A stretch of 64,000 bases of DNA from JAFALK01 sp042701975 (GTDB taxonomy: Bacteria; Pseudomonadota; Gammaproteobacteria; Burkholderiales; Burkholderiaceae_C): the NCBI GenBank assembly GCA_042701975.1, contig CP170561.1, forward strand, positions 1,736,001-1,800,000, written 5' to 3'. Below, one piece after another: positions 21,814-29,074 of the stretch (positions are counted from its first letter, which is position 1; every line of letters starts with the position of its first letter). The position numbers and the translations under genes were made by a program. The notes beneath the pieces were generated by a model. The model saw nothing but the letters and a program-made list of their open reading frames with translations, made no database searches and had not been told where the DNA came from.

Positions 21814-22347
21814 ATGTCCCGCGTTGGAAAAATGCCGATCGCCCTGCCGCAAGGCGTGGACGTGACGATCGGCGCTGAACAAATCAGCGTCAAGGGCGCC
21901 CAAGGCACCCTGGTCCGCTCGATCAACTCGCTCGTCGCCGTCAAGAACGACGCCGGCAAGCTGACCTTCACGCCCACGAATGACTCGGCTGACGCCGATG
22001 CCATGAGCGGTACCGTGCGCGCCCTGGTGGCGAACATGGTCAACGGCGTGACGAAGGGCTTCGAGAAGAAGCTGAACCTGGTGGGCGTGGGTTTCCGCGC
22101 TCAGGCCCAGGGTCAGAAGCTCAACCTGCAGATCGGTTTCTCTCACCCCGTGGTGAAGGACATGCCGGCCGGCATCAAGGTCGAGTGCCCTACGCAAACC
22201 GAAATCCTGATCAAGGGCGCCGACCGCCAGGTCGTCGGCCAGATCGCCGCCGAGGTGCGCGCCTTCCGTCCGCCCGAGCCCTACAAGGGCAAGGGCATCC
22301 GTTACTCGGATGAGAAGGTCTCCCTCAAAGAGACCAAGAAGAAGTAA
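21814..22347 (+). CDS. rplF: 50S ribosomal protein L6
   Basis: L6 lies near the sarcin-ricin loop and factor-binding site. The 177-residue product has SRVGKMPIALPQGVDVTI at the start and ADRQVVGQIAAEVRAFRPPEPYKGKGIRYSDE near the end, both family signatures. AAGGAGATATAACA is a strong ribosome binding site. Confidence 0.98.
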   Translation: MSRVGKMPIALPQGVDVTIGAEQISVKGAQGTLVRSINSLVAVKNDAGKLTFTPTNDSADADAMSGTVRALVANMVNGVTKGFEKKLNLVGVGFRAQAQGQKLNLQIGFSHPVVKDMPAGIKVECPTQTEILIKGADRQVVGQIAAEVRAFRPPEPYKGKGIRYSDEKVSLKETKKK

Positions 22348-22358
22348 GGAGCCGGAAC

Positions 22359-22724
22359 ATGCTGACCAAGAAAGAACAGCGCCTGCGCCGCTCGCGCCAG
22401 ACCCGTGCCCGCATCGCCATTCAGCGCGTTGCGCGCCTGACGGTGTTCCGCTCCAACACGCACATCTACGCCAGCGTGATTTCCGACTGCGGTACCAAGG
22501 TGCTTGCCAGCGCCTCGACCGCCGAGAAGGAAGTCCGTGCCGAACTCGGCGCTGCCGGCAAGGGTGCCAACGTGGCTGCCGCCGCACTGATCGGCAAGCG
22601 TGTTGCCGAGAAGGCCAAGGCTGCTGGCGTCGAGAAGGTTGCCTTCGACCGCGCTGGTTTCGCGTACCACGGCCGTGTCAAGGCACTGGCCGAAGCCGCT
22701 CGCGAAGCTGGCCTCCAGTTCTGA
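22359..22724 (+). CDS. rplR: 50S ribosomal protein L18
   Basis: L18 binds 5S rRNA together with L5. The 121-residue product contains RSRQTRARIAIQRVARLTVFRSNTHIYASVISD and ends VKALAEAAREAGLQF, as in other L18 proteins. AAGGAGCCGGAAC precedes the ATG. It lies 11 bases after rplF. Confidence 0.98.
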   Translation: MLTKKEQRLRRSRQTRARIAIQRVARLTVFRSNTHIYASVISDCGTKVLASASTAEKEVRAELGAAGKGANVAAAALIGKRVAEKAKAAGVEKVAFDRAGFAYHGRVKALAEAAREAGLQF

Positions 22725-22742
22725 CGCACAAGGAATATAGAA

Positions 22743-23261
22743 ATGGCAAAGTTTCAAGCTCGCGCGCAGACTGAAGGCAACGACGACGGCCTGAAGGAAA
22801 AGATGATCGCGGTGAACCGCGTCACGAAGGTTGTGAAGGGTGGCCGTACGCTGTCCTTCGCCGCCCTGACGGTGGTTGGCGACGGTGATGGCCGTATCGG
22901 CATGGGCAAGGGCAAGGCGAAGGAAGTTCCGGTCGCCGTGCAGAAGGCCATGGAATCGGCTCGCCGCAACATGTTCAAGGTTGCCCTGAAGAACGGCTCC
23001 GTCCACCACAAGGTGTTCGGTGAGCACGGCGCCTCGAACGTCATGCTGGCTCCCGCTCCGGCTGGTACCGGCGTGATCGCCGGCGGCCCGATGCGCGCCG
23101 TCTTCGAAGTGATGGGCGTCACCGACATCGTGTCCAAGAGCCACGGTTCGACGAACCCGTACAACATGGTCCGCGCCACGCTGGACGCTCTGAAGCGTTC
23201 CACCACGGCGTCGGAAGTCGCTGCCAAGCGCGGCAAGTCGGTTGAAGAAATCTTCAGCTGA
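22743..23261 (+). CDS. rpsE: 30S ribosomal protein S5
   Basis: S5 affects translational accuracy and lines the mRNA entry channel. The 172-residue product has the double-stranded-RNA-binding segment VNRVTKVVKGGRTLSFAALTVVGDGDGRIGMGKGKAKEVP. The GGPMRAVFEVMGVTDIVSKSHGSTNPYNMVRATLDAL motif follows. The loop where spectinomycin-resistance changes occur looks normal. Confidence 0.98.
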   Translation: MAKFQARAQTEGNDDGLKEKMIAVNRVTKVVKGGRTLSFAALTVVGDGDGRIGMGKGKAKEVPVAVQKAMESARRNMFKVALKNGSVHHKVFGEHGASNVMLAPAPAGTGVIAGGPMRAVFEVMGVTDIVSKSHGSTNPYNMVRATLDALKRSTTASEVAAKRGKSVEEIFS

Positions 23262-23284
23262 TCAAAGCCGGATTGGAGAGACCA

Positions 23285-23467
23285 ATGTCTGACAAGAAAA
23301 CCCTGACGGTCAAGCTGGTGCGCAGCCCCATCGGCTGCCGCGCTTCCCACCGTGCCACCGTGGTCGGTCTGGGCCTGCGCAAGCTCAACAGCACCAAGAC
23401 CCTTGAAGACACGCCGGCAGTGCGCGGCATGATCAACAAGATCGCCTATCTCGTGCAGGTCCTGTAA
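23285..23467 (+). CDS. rpmD: 50S ribosomal protein L30
   Basis: L30 is a small 50S protein. The product from 23285 is 60 residues (MSDKKTLTVKLVRSPIGCRASHRATVVGLGLRKLNSTKTLEDTPAVRGMINKIAYLVQVL). It has the L30 pattern VGLGLRKLNS..ED.P.VRGMI. TTGGAGAGACCA precedes the ATG; an earlier in-frame start at 23273 has no such site. Confidence 0.97.
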   Translation: MSDKKTLTVKLVRSPIGCRASHRATVVGLGLRKLNSTKTLEDTPAVRGMINKIAYLVQVL

Positions 23468-23495
23468 GGCCCTGACTCGAATCCAAGGACGAAAC

Positions 23496-23933
23496 ATGGA
23501 ACTCAATACCATTCAGCCCGCAGCTGGCGCCAAGCACGCCAAGCGCCGCGTCGGCCGTGGCATCGGCTCCGGCCTGGGCAAGACCGCCGGTCGTGGTCAC
23601 AAAGGCCAGAAGTCGCGCTCCGGTGGCTACCACAAGGTGGGCTTCGAAGGCGGCCAGATGCCTCTGCAGCGCCGTCTGCCGAAGCGTGGCTTCAAGTCGC
23701 AATCGCTGAAGTACAACGCCGAAATCACGCTGTCGGACCTGCAAGTCCTGGCCGGCGATGAAATCGACGTGCTGACACTCAAGGCCACGGGCCTGGTGCC
23801 GGAACTGACGAAGACCGTCAAGGTCATCCTGTCGGGCGCCATCTCGCGCAAGATCACCCTGAAGGGCGTGATCGCCACCAAGGGTGCCAAGGCTGCCATC
23901 GAGGCTGCCGGCGGTACGGTCGTCGAAGCCTAA
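23496..23933 (+). CDS. rplO: 50S ribosomal protein L15
   Basis: L15 is an assembly protein of the large subunit. The 145-residue product contains the Gly/Arg/Lys-rich N-terminal region (RRVGRGIGSGLGKTAGRGHKGQKSRSGG) and FEGGQMPLQRRLPKRGFKS. It ends AIEAAGGTVVEA. It precedes secY by 18 bases, the usual order. Confidence 0.98.
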   Translation: MELNTIQPAAGAKHAKRRVGRGIGSGLGKTAGRGHKGQKSRSGGYHKVGFEGGQMPLQRRLPKRGFKSQSLKYNAEITLSDLQVLAGDEIDVLTLKATGLVPELTKTVKVILSGAISRKITLKGVIATKGAKAAIEAAGGTVVEA

Positions 23934-23951
23934 AGCGGGAAGCACGGCACA

Positions 23952-25262
23952 GTGGCTACCAACACCCAACAACTGGCCAAGAGCGGCAAGTTCGGCGACC
24001 TGCGTCGTCGGCTTGTGTTCCTGCTGCTGGCGCTGGTCGTGTATCGAGTCGGGGCTCATATCCCCGTGCCCGGTATCGATCCGGCCCAGCTGCAGCAGTT
24101 CTTCAAGGGCCAGGAAGGTGGGATCCTGAGCCTGTTCAACATGTTCTCGGGCGGTGCGCTCTCGCGCTTCACCGTCTTCGCGCTGGGCATCACGCCCTAC
24201 ATCTCGGCCTCCATCGTCCTTCAGATCATGACGTACGTGGTGCCGAGCCTGGAAGCGCTGAAGAAGGAAGGCGAAAGCGGACGTCGCAAGATCACGCAGT
24301 ACACCCGTTACGGCACCGTGGGCCTGGCCCTGTTCCAGAGCCTCTCCATCGCCATCGCGCTGGAAAGCTCTCCTGGCCTGGTCATCAACCCCGGTTTCGG
24401 CTTCCGCCTGACCGCGGTGACCAGCCTGGTGGCCGGCACGATGTTCCTGATGTGGCTCGGCGAGCAGATCACCGAACGTGGCCTGGGCAACGGCATCTCG
24501 ATCCTGATCTTCGGCGGTATCGCTGCCGGTCTTCCTGGCGCCCTCGGCGGCCTGGGCAGCCTGGTGACGAGTGGCGGCATGTCGGCCATCGCCTTCTTGT
24601 TCATCTGCGCCATCGTGATCGCCGTGACTTACCTGGTCGTGTTCGTCGAACGCGGCCAGCGCAAGATCCTGGTGAACTACGCCAAGCGTCAGGTCGGCAA
24701 CAAGGTCTATGGCGGTCAGTCGTCGCACCTGCCCTTGAAGCTGAACATGTCGGGCGTGATCCCGCCGATCTTCGCGTCTTCGATCATCTTGCTGCCGACG
24801 ACCATCGTCAGCTGGTTCGCCAAGGGTGATTCGCTGCGCTGGCTGAAGGATGTGGCCGATGAGCTGCACCCCGGTCGCCCGATCTACGTGATGCTGTATG
24901 CGGCTGCCATCGTCTTCTTCTGCTTCTTCTACACGGCGCTGGTGTTCAACAGCCGTGAGACTGCAGACAACCTGAAGAAGAGCGGCGCCATCATCCCGGG
25001 TCGTCGCCCGGGTGAGCAGACGGCCAAGTACATCGACCAGGTGCTGTCCCGCCTGACCCTCGTTGGCGCTGTGTACATCACGCTGGTGTGCCTGTTGCCC
25101 GAGTTCTTGAACCTGAAGTTCAACGTGCCGTTCTATTTCGGCGGTACGTCGCTCTTGATCATCGTGGTCGTGACGATGGACTTCATGGCTCAGGTGCAGA
25201 GCTACCTGATGAGCCAGCAGTACGAATCGCTGCTGAAGAAAGCGAATTTCAAGGCCGGCTGA
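23952..25262 (+). CDS. secY: Preprotein translocase subunit SecY
   Basis: SecY is the channel of the Sec translocon in the inner membrane. The 436-residue product has ten predicted membrane helices. The N-terminal region IPVPGID leads into the plug, and GITPYISASIVLQIMT, GLGNGISILIFGGI and NLKKSGAIIPGRRPGEQTAKYID are family signatures. The start is GTG at 23952. It closes the core spc cluster after rplO, as in E. coli. Confidence 0.98.
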   Translation: MATNTQQLAKSGKFGDLRRRLVFLLLALVVYRVGAHIPVPGIDPAQLQQFFKGQEGGILSLFNMFSGGALSRFTVFALGITPYISASIVLQIMTYVVPSLEALKKEGESGRRKITQYTRYGTVGLALFQSLSIAIALESSPGLVINPGFGFRLTAVTSLVAGTMFLMWLGEQITERGLGNGISILIFGGIAAGLPGALGGLGSLVTSGGMSAIAFLFICAIVIAVTYLVVFVERGQRKILVNYAKRQVGNKVYGGQSSHLPLKLNMSGVIPPIFASSIILLPTTIVSWFAKGDSLRWLKDVADELHPGRPIYVMLYAAAIVFFCFFYTALVFNSRETADNLKKSGAIIPGRRPGEQTAKYIDQVLSRLTLVGAVYITLVCLLPEFLNLKFNVPFYFGGTSLLIIVVVTMDFMAQVQSYLMSQQYESLLKKANFKAG

Positions 25263-25312
25263 AAGGCCGGACGGTAAACAACAACTGATCCAACCAAGCA
25301 AGTCCGATAGGT

Positions 25313-25531
25313 ATGGCGAAAGACGACGTCATTCAAATGCAGGGCGAGATTCTTGAGAATCTTCCGAACGCAACCTTTCGTGTGAAGTTGGAAAACGGGC
25401 ATGTGGTCCTCGGTCACATCTCCGGCAAGATGCGGATGCACTACATCCGCATCCTCCCGGGTGACAAAGTGACGGTGGAACTCACGCCCTACGATTTGAG
25501 TCGTGCTCGCATCGTGTTCCGGGCGAAGTGA
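25313..25531 (+). CDS. infA: Translation initiation factor IF-1
   Basis: IF-1 binds the A site of the 30S subunit during initiation. The 72-residue product (MAKDDVIQMQGEILENLPNATFRVKLENGHVVLGHISGKMRMHYIRILPGDKVTVELTPYDLSRARIVFRAK) is a complete S1-type OB fold. It lies between secY and rpmJ, the usual betaproteobacterial position. Confidence 0.97.
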   Translation: MAKDDVIQMQGEILENLPNATFRVKLENGHVVLGHISGKMRMHYIRILPGDKVTVELTPYDLSRARIVFRAK

Positions 25532-25587
25532 GCTTTTAAAGTCCCCGGACGCGTTAGAGCATTAAAGAGTAGGCCAAGGAGCAGACC

Positions 25588-25701
25588 ATGAAAGTTTCGG
25601 CATCCGTCAAGCAGATGTGCCGCAATTGCAAGATCATCCGCCGCAAGGGTGTGGTGCGTGTGATCTGCACCGACCCGCGCCATAAGCAGCGCCAGGGCTG
25701 A
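25588..25701 (+). CDS. rpmJ: 50S ribosomal protein L36 (zinc-binding form)
   Basis: This 37-residue gene encodes MKVSASVKQMCRNCKIIRR and then KGVVRVICTDPRHKQRQG. The zinc ligands CxxC (C11, C14), C27 and H32 are all present, so this is the C+ form. AAGGAGCAGACC precedes the ATG. It lies between infA and rpsM. Confidence 0.96.
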   Translation: MKVSASVKQMCRNCKIIRRKGVVRVICTDPRHKQRQG

Positions 25702-25738
25702 TTTGCAGCACGACGACTAATAGCGAGAGAGAACGCAA

Positions 25739-26104
25739 ATGGCACGTATTGCTGGTATCAACATTCCGCCGCAAAAGCACACCGAGATCGGTCTGACCTC
25801 GATCTACGGCATCGGTCGTACGACCGCGCAGAAGATCTGCAACGCTTGCGGCATTCCTTTCGACAAGAAGGTCAAGGACCTGACTGACGGCGATCTGGAA
25901 AAGATCCGTGAAGAAGTCGGCCGCCTGACCATCGAAGGCGACCTGCGTCGCGAAATGTCGATCAACATCAAGCGCCTGATGGACCTCGGTTGCTACCGCG
26001 GTTTCCGTCATCGCCGTGGCCTGCCGATGCGCGGCCAGCGTACCCGCACCAATGCCCGCACCCGCAAGGGTCCGCGCAAGTCCGCGGCTACCGGCAAGAA
26101 GTGA
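25739..26104 (+). CDS. rpsM: 30S ribosomal protein S13
   Basis: S13 contacts the P-site tRNA and forms bridges with the large subunit. The 121-residue product begins MARIAGINIPPQKHTEIGLTSIYGIGRTTA. It ends with the basic RGLPMRGQRTRTNARTRKGPRK tail that reaches the tRNA. GAGAGAACGCAA precedes the ATG. It is the first gene of the alpha cluster. Confidence 0.98.
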   Translation: MARIAGINIPPQKHTEIGLTSIYGIGRTTAQKICNACGIPFDKKVKDLTDGDLEKIREEVGRLTIEGDLRREMSINIKRLMDLGCYRGFRHRRGLPMRGQRTRTNARTRKGPRKSAATGKK

Positions 26105-26130
26105 TCCGCTGCAAAGCTTGAAAGGTTTAT

Positions 26131-26535
26131 ATGGCAAAAGCACCCAATAATTCGGCTGCCCAGCGCGTTCGCAAGAAGGTTCGCAAGAACGTTGCTGACG
26201 GCATCGCGCACGTTCACGCGTCGTTCAACAACACGATCATCACGATCACCGATCGCCAAGGCGGCGCCCTGTCCTGGGCTTCGTCGGGTGGTCAGGGCTT
26301 CAAGGGCTCGCGCAAGTCGACCCCCTTCGCTGCCCAGGTCGCTGCTGAAGTGGCCGGTCGTGCCGCTCAAGAACAAGGCATCAAGAACCTCGACGTCAAG
26401 ATCAAGGGCCCGGGCCCCGGTCGCGAGTCTTCGGTTCGCGCCCTGGCCGCGCTCGGCATCCGCATCACCTCGATCTCCGACGTGACGCCCGTGCCGCACA
26501 ATGGCTGCCGCCCCCAGAAGCGTCGCCGCATCTGA
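26131..26535 (+). CDS. rpsK: 30S ribosomal protein S11
   Basis: S11 lies in the 30S platform near the E-site codon. The 134-residue product contains HVHASFNNTIITITDRQGGALSWASSGGQGFKGSRKSTPFAAQ and ends ITSISDVTPVPHNGCRPQKRRRI, the S11 signature. It follows rpsM by 26 bases. A promoter-like sequence for rpsD begins right after its stop. Confidence 0.98.
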   Translation: MAKAPNNSAAQRVRKKVRKNVADGIAHVHASFNNTIITITDRQGGALSWASSGGQGFKGSRKSTPFAAQVAAEVAGRAAQEQGIKNLDVKIKGPGPGRESSVRALAALGIRITSISDVTPVPHNGCRPQKRRRI

Positions 26536-26536
26536 T

Positions 26537-26565
26537 TTGGCGTTTTCCCGAATCGGTGCCATAAT
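26537..26565 (+). promoter_or_regulatory. Predicted sigma-70 promoter of rpsD-rpoA-rplQ
   Basis: TTGGCG (26537-26542) and CATAAT (26560-26565) are separated by 17 bases, starting one base after the rpsK stop. The transcript would have a leader of about 180 bases before rpsD. That leader contains GC-rich inverted segments and may hold an S4-responsive site, by analogy to the E. coli alpha operon; this is inference. Confidence 0.65.
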
Positions 26566-26754
26566 CGCCGATTCATCCAAGGCCGGCTGGTGTCATCCCT
26601 CAAAGGGACGCACCCGTCGGCTCTTTGTCTGAGGACTCGGAAGACTCGTTTTGCGAGCATTCCGGACTTCATAAGCCCACCGTTCGAGCCCACAAAAACA
26701 TCGGCCGGACTCGCGCAGCAGATCGTTGCGTCAGATTGATCAAGGACACTCAAA

Positions 26755-27378
26755 GTGGCACGTTACCTCGGCCCCAAGGCCAAACTCTCCCGCCGCGAAG
26801 GCACCGACCTTTACCTGAAGAGCGCCCGCCGCGCCATCAGCGACAAGGCCAAGTTCGACACCAAGCCCGGCCAGCACGGCCGCACCTCGGGTCAGCGTAC
26901 CTCCGACTTCGGCCTGCAACTGCGCGAAAAGCAGAAGGTCAAGCGCATGTACGGCGTGCTGGAGCGTCAGTTCCGCCGCTACTTCGCCGAAGCCGAGCGC
27001 CGCAAGGGCTCGACCGGTGCCAACCTGCTGCAACTGCTGGAATCGCGCCTGGACAACGTCGTCTACCGCATGGGCTTCGGCTCCACCCGCGCTGAAGCAC
27101 GCCAGCTGGTCTCGCACAAGGGCATCACCGTGAACGGTGAAGTCGTGAACATCGCCTCCTACCTGGTCAAGGCCGGTGACATCGTCGCCGTTCGCGAAAA
27201 GGCCAAGAAGCAGCTGCGCATCATCGACTCGTTCAAGCTGGCCGAGTCCATCGGTCTGCCGGCCTGGGTTTCGGTCGACGGCACCAAGCTGGAAGGGACC
27301 TTCAAGAAGGCTCCGGACCGCGACGAATTCGGCTCCGAAATCAACGAATCGCTGATCGTCGAGTTGTACTCGCGCTAA
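26755..27378 (+). CDS. rpsD: 30S ribosomal protein S4
   Basis: S4 is a primary assembly protein at the 30S five-way junction, and in E. coli represses the alpha operon. The 207-residue product begins with GTG at 26755 (ARYLGPKAKLSRREGTDLYLKSARR). It contains the S4 RNA-binding domain at about residues 95-155 (LESRLDNVVYRMGFGSTRAEARQLVSHKGITVNG). It is separated from rpsK by 219 bases with a promoter. Confidence 0.98.
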   Translation: MARYLGPKAKLSRREGTDLYLKSARRAISDKAKFDTKPGQHGRTSGQRTSDFGLQLREKQKVKRMYGVLERQFRRYFAEAERRKGSTGANLLQLLESRLDNVVYRMGFGSTRAEARQLVSHKGITVNGEVVNIASYLVKAGDIVAVREKAKKQLRIIDSFKLAESIGLPAWVSVDGTKLEGTFKKAPDRDEFGSEINESLIVELYSR

Positions 27379-27391
27379 TCGTTTCGTTAGG

Positions 27392-27425
27392 GCCGGCGGC
27401 GTCTTTGGGCGCAGCCGGCTTTTCC
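27392..27425 (+). terminator. Possible terminator or attenuator between rpsD and rpoA
   Basis: GCCGGC-G-GCG ... CGC-A-GCCGGC (27392-27419) folds into a nearly continuous stem with an 8-base loop, and is followed by TTTTCC. A further 7-bp hairpin (CCGGGTG/CACCCGG, 27430-27453) follows. Because rpoA must be expressed, partial termination or processing is more likely than a full stop. Confidence 0.55.
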
Positions 27426-27507
27426 TCGTCCGGGTGGCAGCATCCGCACCCGGCTGGTCCTCAGCCTTATCGGTGTAACGTACCGAGGGTATTGAAAGAA
27501 AGACCTC

Positions 27508-28497
27508 ATGCAAACCAATCTGCTCAAGCCCAAATCCATCAATGTGGAGCCCCTCGGCGGTCATCGCGCCAAGGTGACTCTGGAGCCGTTCGAACGCGGC
27601 TATGGCCACACCCTGGGCAACGCCCTGCGCCGTGTGCTGCTGTCCTCGATGGTGGGTTATGCGCCGACGGAAGTGACGATTGCCGGCGTGCTGCACGAGT
27701 ACTCGGCTGTTGACGGCGTGCAAGAGGACGTGGTTCACATCATGCTGAACCTCAAGGGCGTGGTTTTCCGCCTGCACAACCGCGAAGAAGTCACGCTGGT
27801 TCTGCGCAAGGAAGGCGAAGGCCCCGTCACCGCCGCTGACATCCAGTGCCCGCACGACGTCGAGATCATCAATCCCGAGCACGTCATCGCCCACCTGTCG
27901 CAAGGCGGCAAGCTGGACATGCAGATCAAGGTCGAGAAGGGCCGCGGCTATGTGCCCGGCACGATGCGCCGCTACGGCGACGAGCCGACCAAGAGCATCG
28001 GCCGCATCGTCCTCGACGCTTCGTTCTCGCCCGTCAAGCGCGTCAGCTACGCCGTCGAAAACGCCCGCGTCGAGCAGCGTACCGACCTGGACAAGCTGGT
28101 CATGGAAATCGAAACCAACGGCGCCATCTCGCCCGAGGAAGCGATCCGTGCTTCGGCCAAGATCCTGGTTGAACAGCTTGCCGTGTTCGCCCAACTGCAA
28201 GGCACCGACCTGGTCGACGCCTTCGACCAGCCGGCACAGCGCTCCAGCAGCTTCGATCCGATCCTGCTGCGCCCTGTCGACGAGCTCGAATTGACCGTGC
28301 GTTCGGCCAACTGCCTGAAGGCCGAAAACATCTACTACATCGGCGACCTGATCCAGCGTACCGAGACCGAACTGCTCAAGACCCCCAACCTGGGTCGCAA
28401 GTCGCTCAACGAAATCAAGGAAGTCCTGGCCTCGCGTGGTCTCACGCTGGGCGCCCGCCTCGAGAACTGGCCCCCTCAGGGTCTCGACAAGCGTTAA
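27508..28497 (+). CDS. rpoA: DNA-directed RNA polymerase subunit alpha
   Basis: The alpha subunit dimerises to start RNA polymerase assembly, and its C-terminal domain contacts UP elements and activators. The 329-residue product has the N-terminal domain motif LEPFERGYGHTLGNALRRVLLSSM. The C-terminal domain follows from about residue 250 (DPILLRPVDELELTVRSANCLKAENIYYIGDLIQRTE...LLKTPNLGRKSLNEIKEVL). AAAGAAAGACC precedes the ATG. A hairpin (GGGCG-AGT-CTCTTC-ATT-GAAGAG-C-CGCCC, 28513-28541) lies between it and rplQ. Confidence 0.99.
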   Translation: MQTNLLKPKSINVEPLGGHRAKVTLEPFERGYGHTLGNALRRVLLSSMVGYAPTEVTIAGVLHEYSAVDGVQEDVVHIMLNLKGVVFRLHNREEVTLVLRKEGEGPVTAADIQCPHDVEIINPEHVIAHLSQGGKLDMQIKVEKGRGYVPGTMRRYGDEPTKSIGRIVLDASFSPVKRVSYAVENARVEQRTDLDKLVMEIETNGAISPEEAIRASAKILVEQLAVFAQLQGTDLVDAFDQPAQRSSSFDPILLRPVDELELTVRSANCLKAENIYYIGDLIQRTETELLKTPNLGRKSLNEIKEVLASRGLTLGARLENWPPQGLDKR

Positions 28498-28602
28498 TTG
28501 TTTGAGGGAAATGGGCGAGTCTCTTCATTGAAGAGCCGCCCGGTGCACCCGGCAGTACCTGATACGGCTGCTGGTATTACATAGTTTTGAAAGGAAAGCA
28601 CC

Positions 28603-28986
28603 ATGCGTCACCGTCACGGCCTCCGTAAGCTGAACCGTACCTCCGAACACCGCAAGGCGATGCTGCGCAACATGTGCGTCTCGCTGCTGCAGCACGAAGC
28701 CATCAAGACCACGGTCCCGAAGGCCAAGGAACTGCGCAAGGTTGTCGAGCCCCTGATCACCCTGGCCAAGGAACCCACGCTGGCAAACCGCCGCCTGGCT
28801 TTCGACCGCCTGCGTGACCGCGACATCGTCACCAAGCTGTTCAACGAACTCGGCCCGCGTTTCAAGGCGCGTCCGGGCGGCTACACCCGCATCCTGAAGA
28901 TGGGCTTCCGCGTGGGCGACAACGCTCCGATGGCCTATGTCGAGCTGGTGGACCGCGCCGAAGAAGGCGAAGGCTCCGCTGAGTAA
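28603..28986 (+). CDS. rplQ: 50S ribosomal protein L17
   Basis: L17 binds 23S rRNA and lies near the tunnel exit. The 127-residue product begins MRHRHGLRKLNRTSEHRKAMLRNM and contains ITLAKEPTLANRRLAFDRLRD. GAAAGGAAAGCACC precedes the ATG. It is the last gene of the alpha cluster and is followed by a terminator. Confidence 0.98.
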   Translation: MRHRHGLRKLNRTSEHRKAMLRNMCVSLLQHEAIKTTVPKAKELRKVVEPLITLAKEPTLANRRLAFDRLRDRDIVTKLFNELGPRFKARPGGYTRILKMGFRVGDNAPMAYVELVDRAEEGEGSAE

Positions 28987-29027
28987 GCGACGAGCCGAGA
29001 TCAACAAGATCTAACCGATCTTTCATG

Positions 29028-29054
29028 AAGCCAGCCTCAGTGCTGGCTTTTTTT
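29028..29054 (+). terminator. Rho-independent terminator after rplQ
   Basis: The stem AAGCCAGC/GCTGGCTT (29028-29035 with 29042-29049) with a 6-base loop is followed by a run of T to 29054. It ends the ribosomal gene block. Confidence 0.93.
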
Positions 29055-29074
29055 ATGTCCGGGATAATTCCGAC

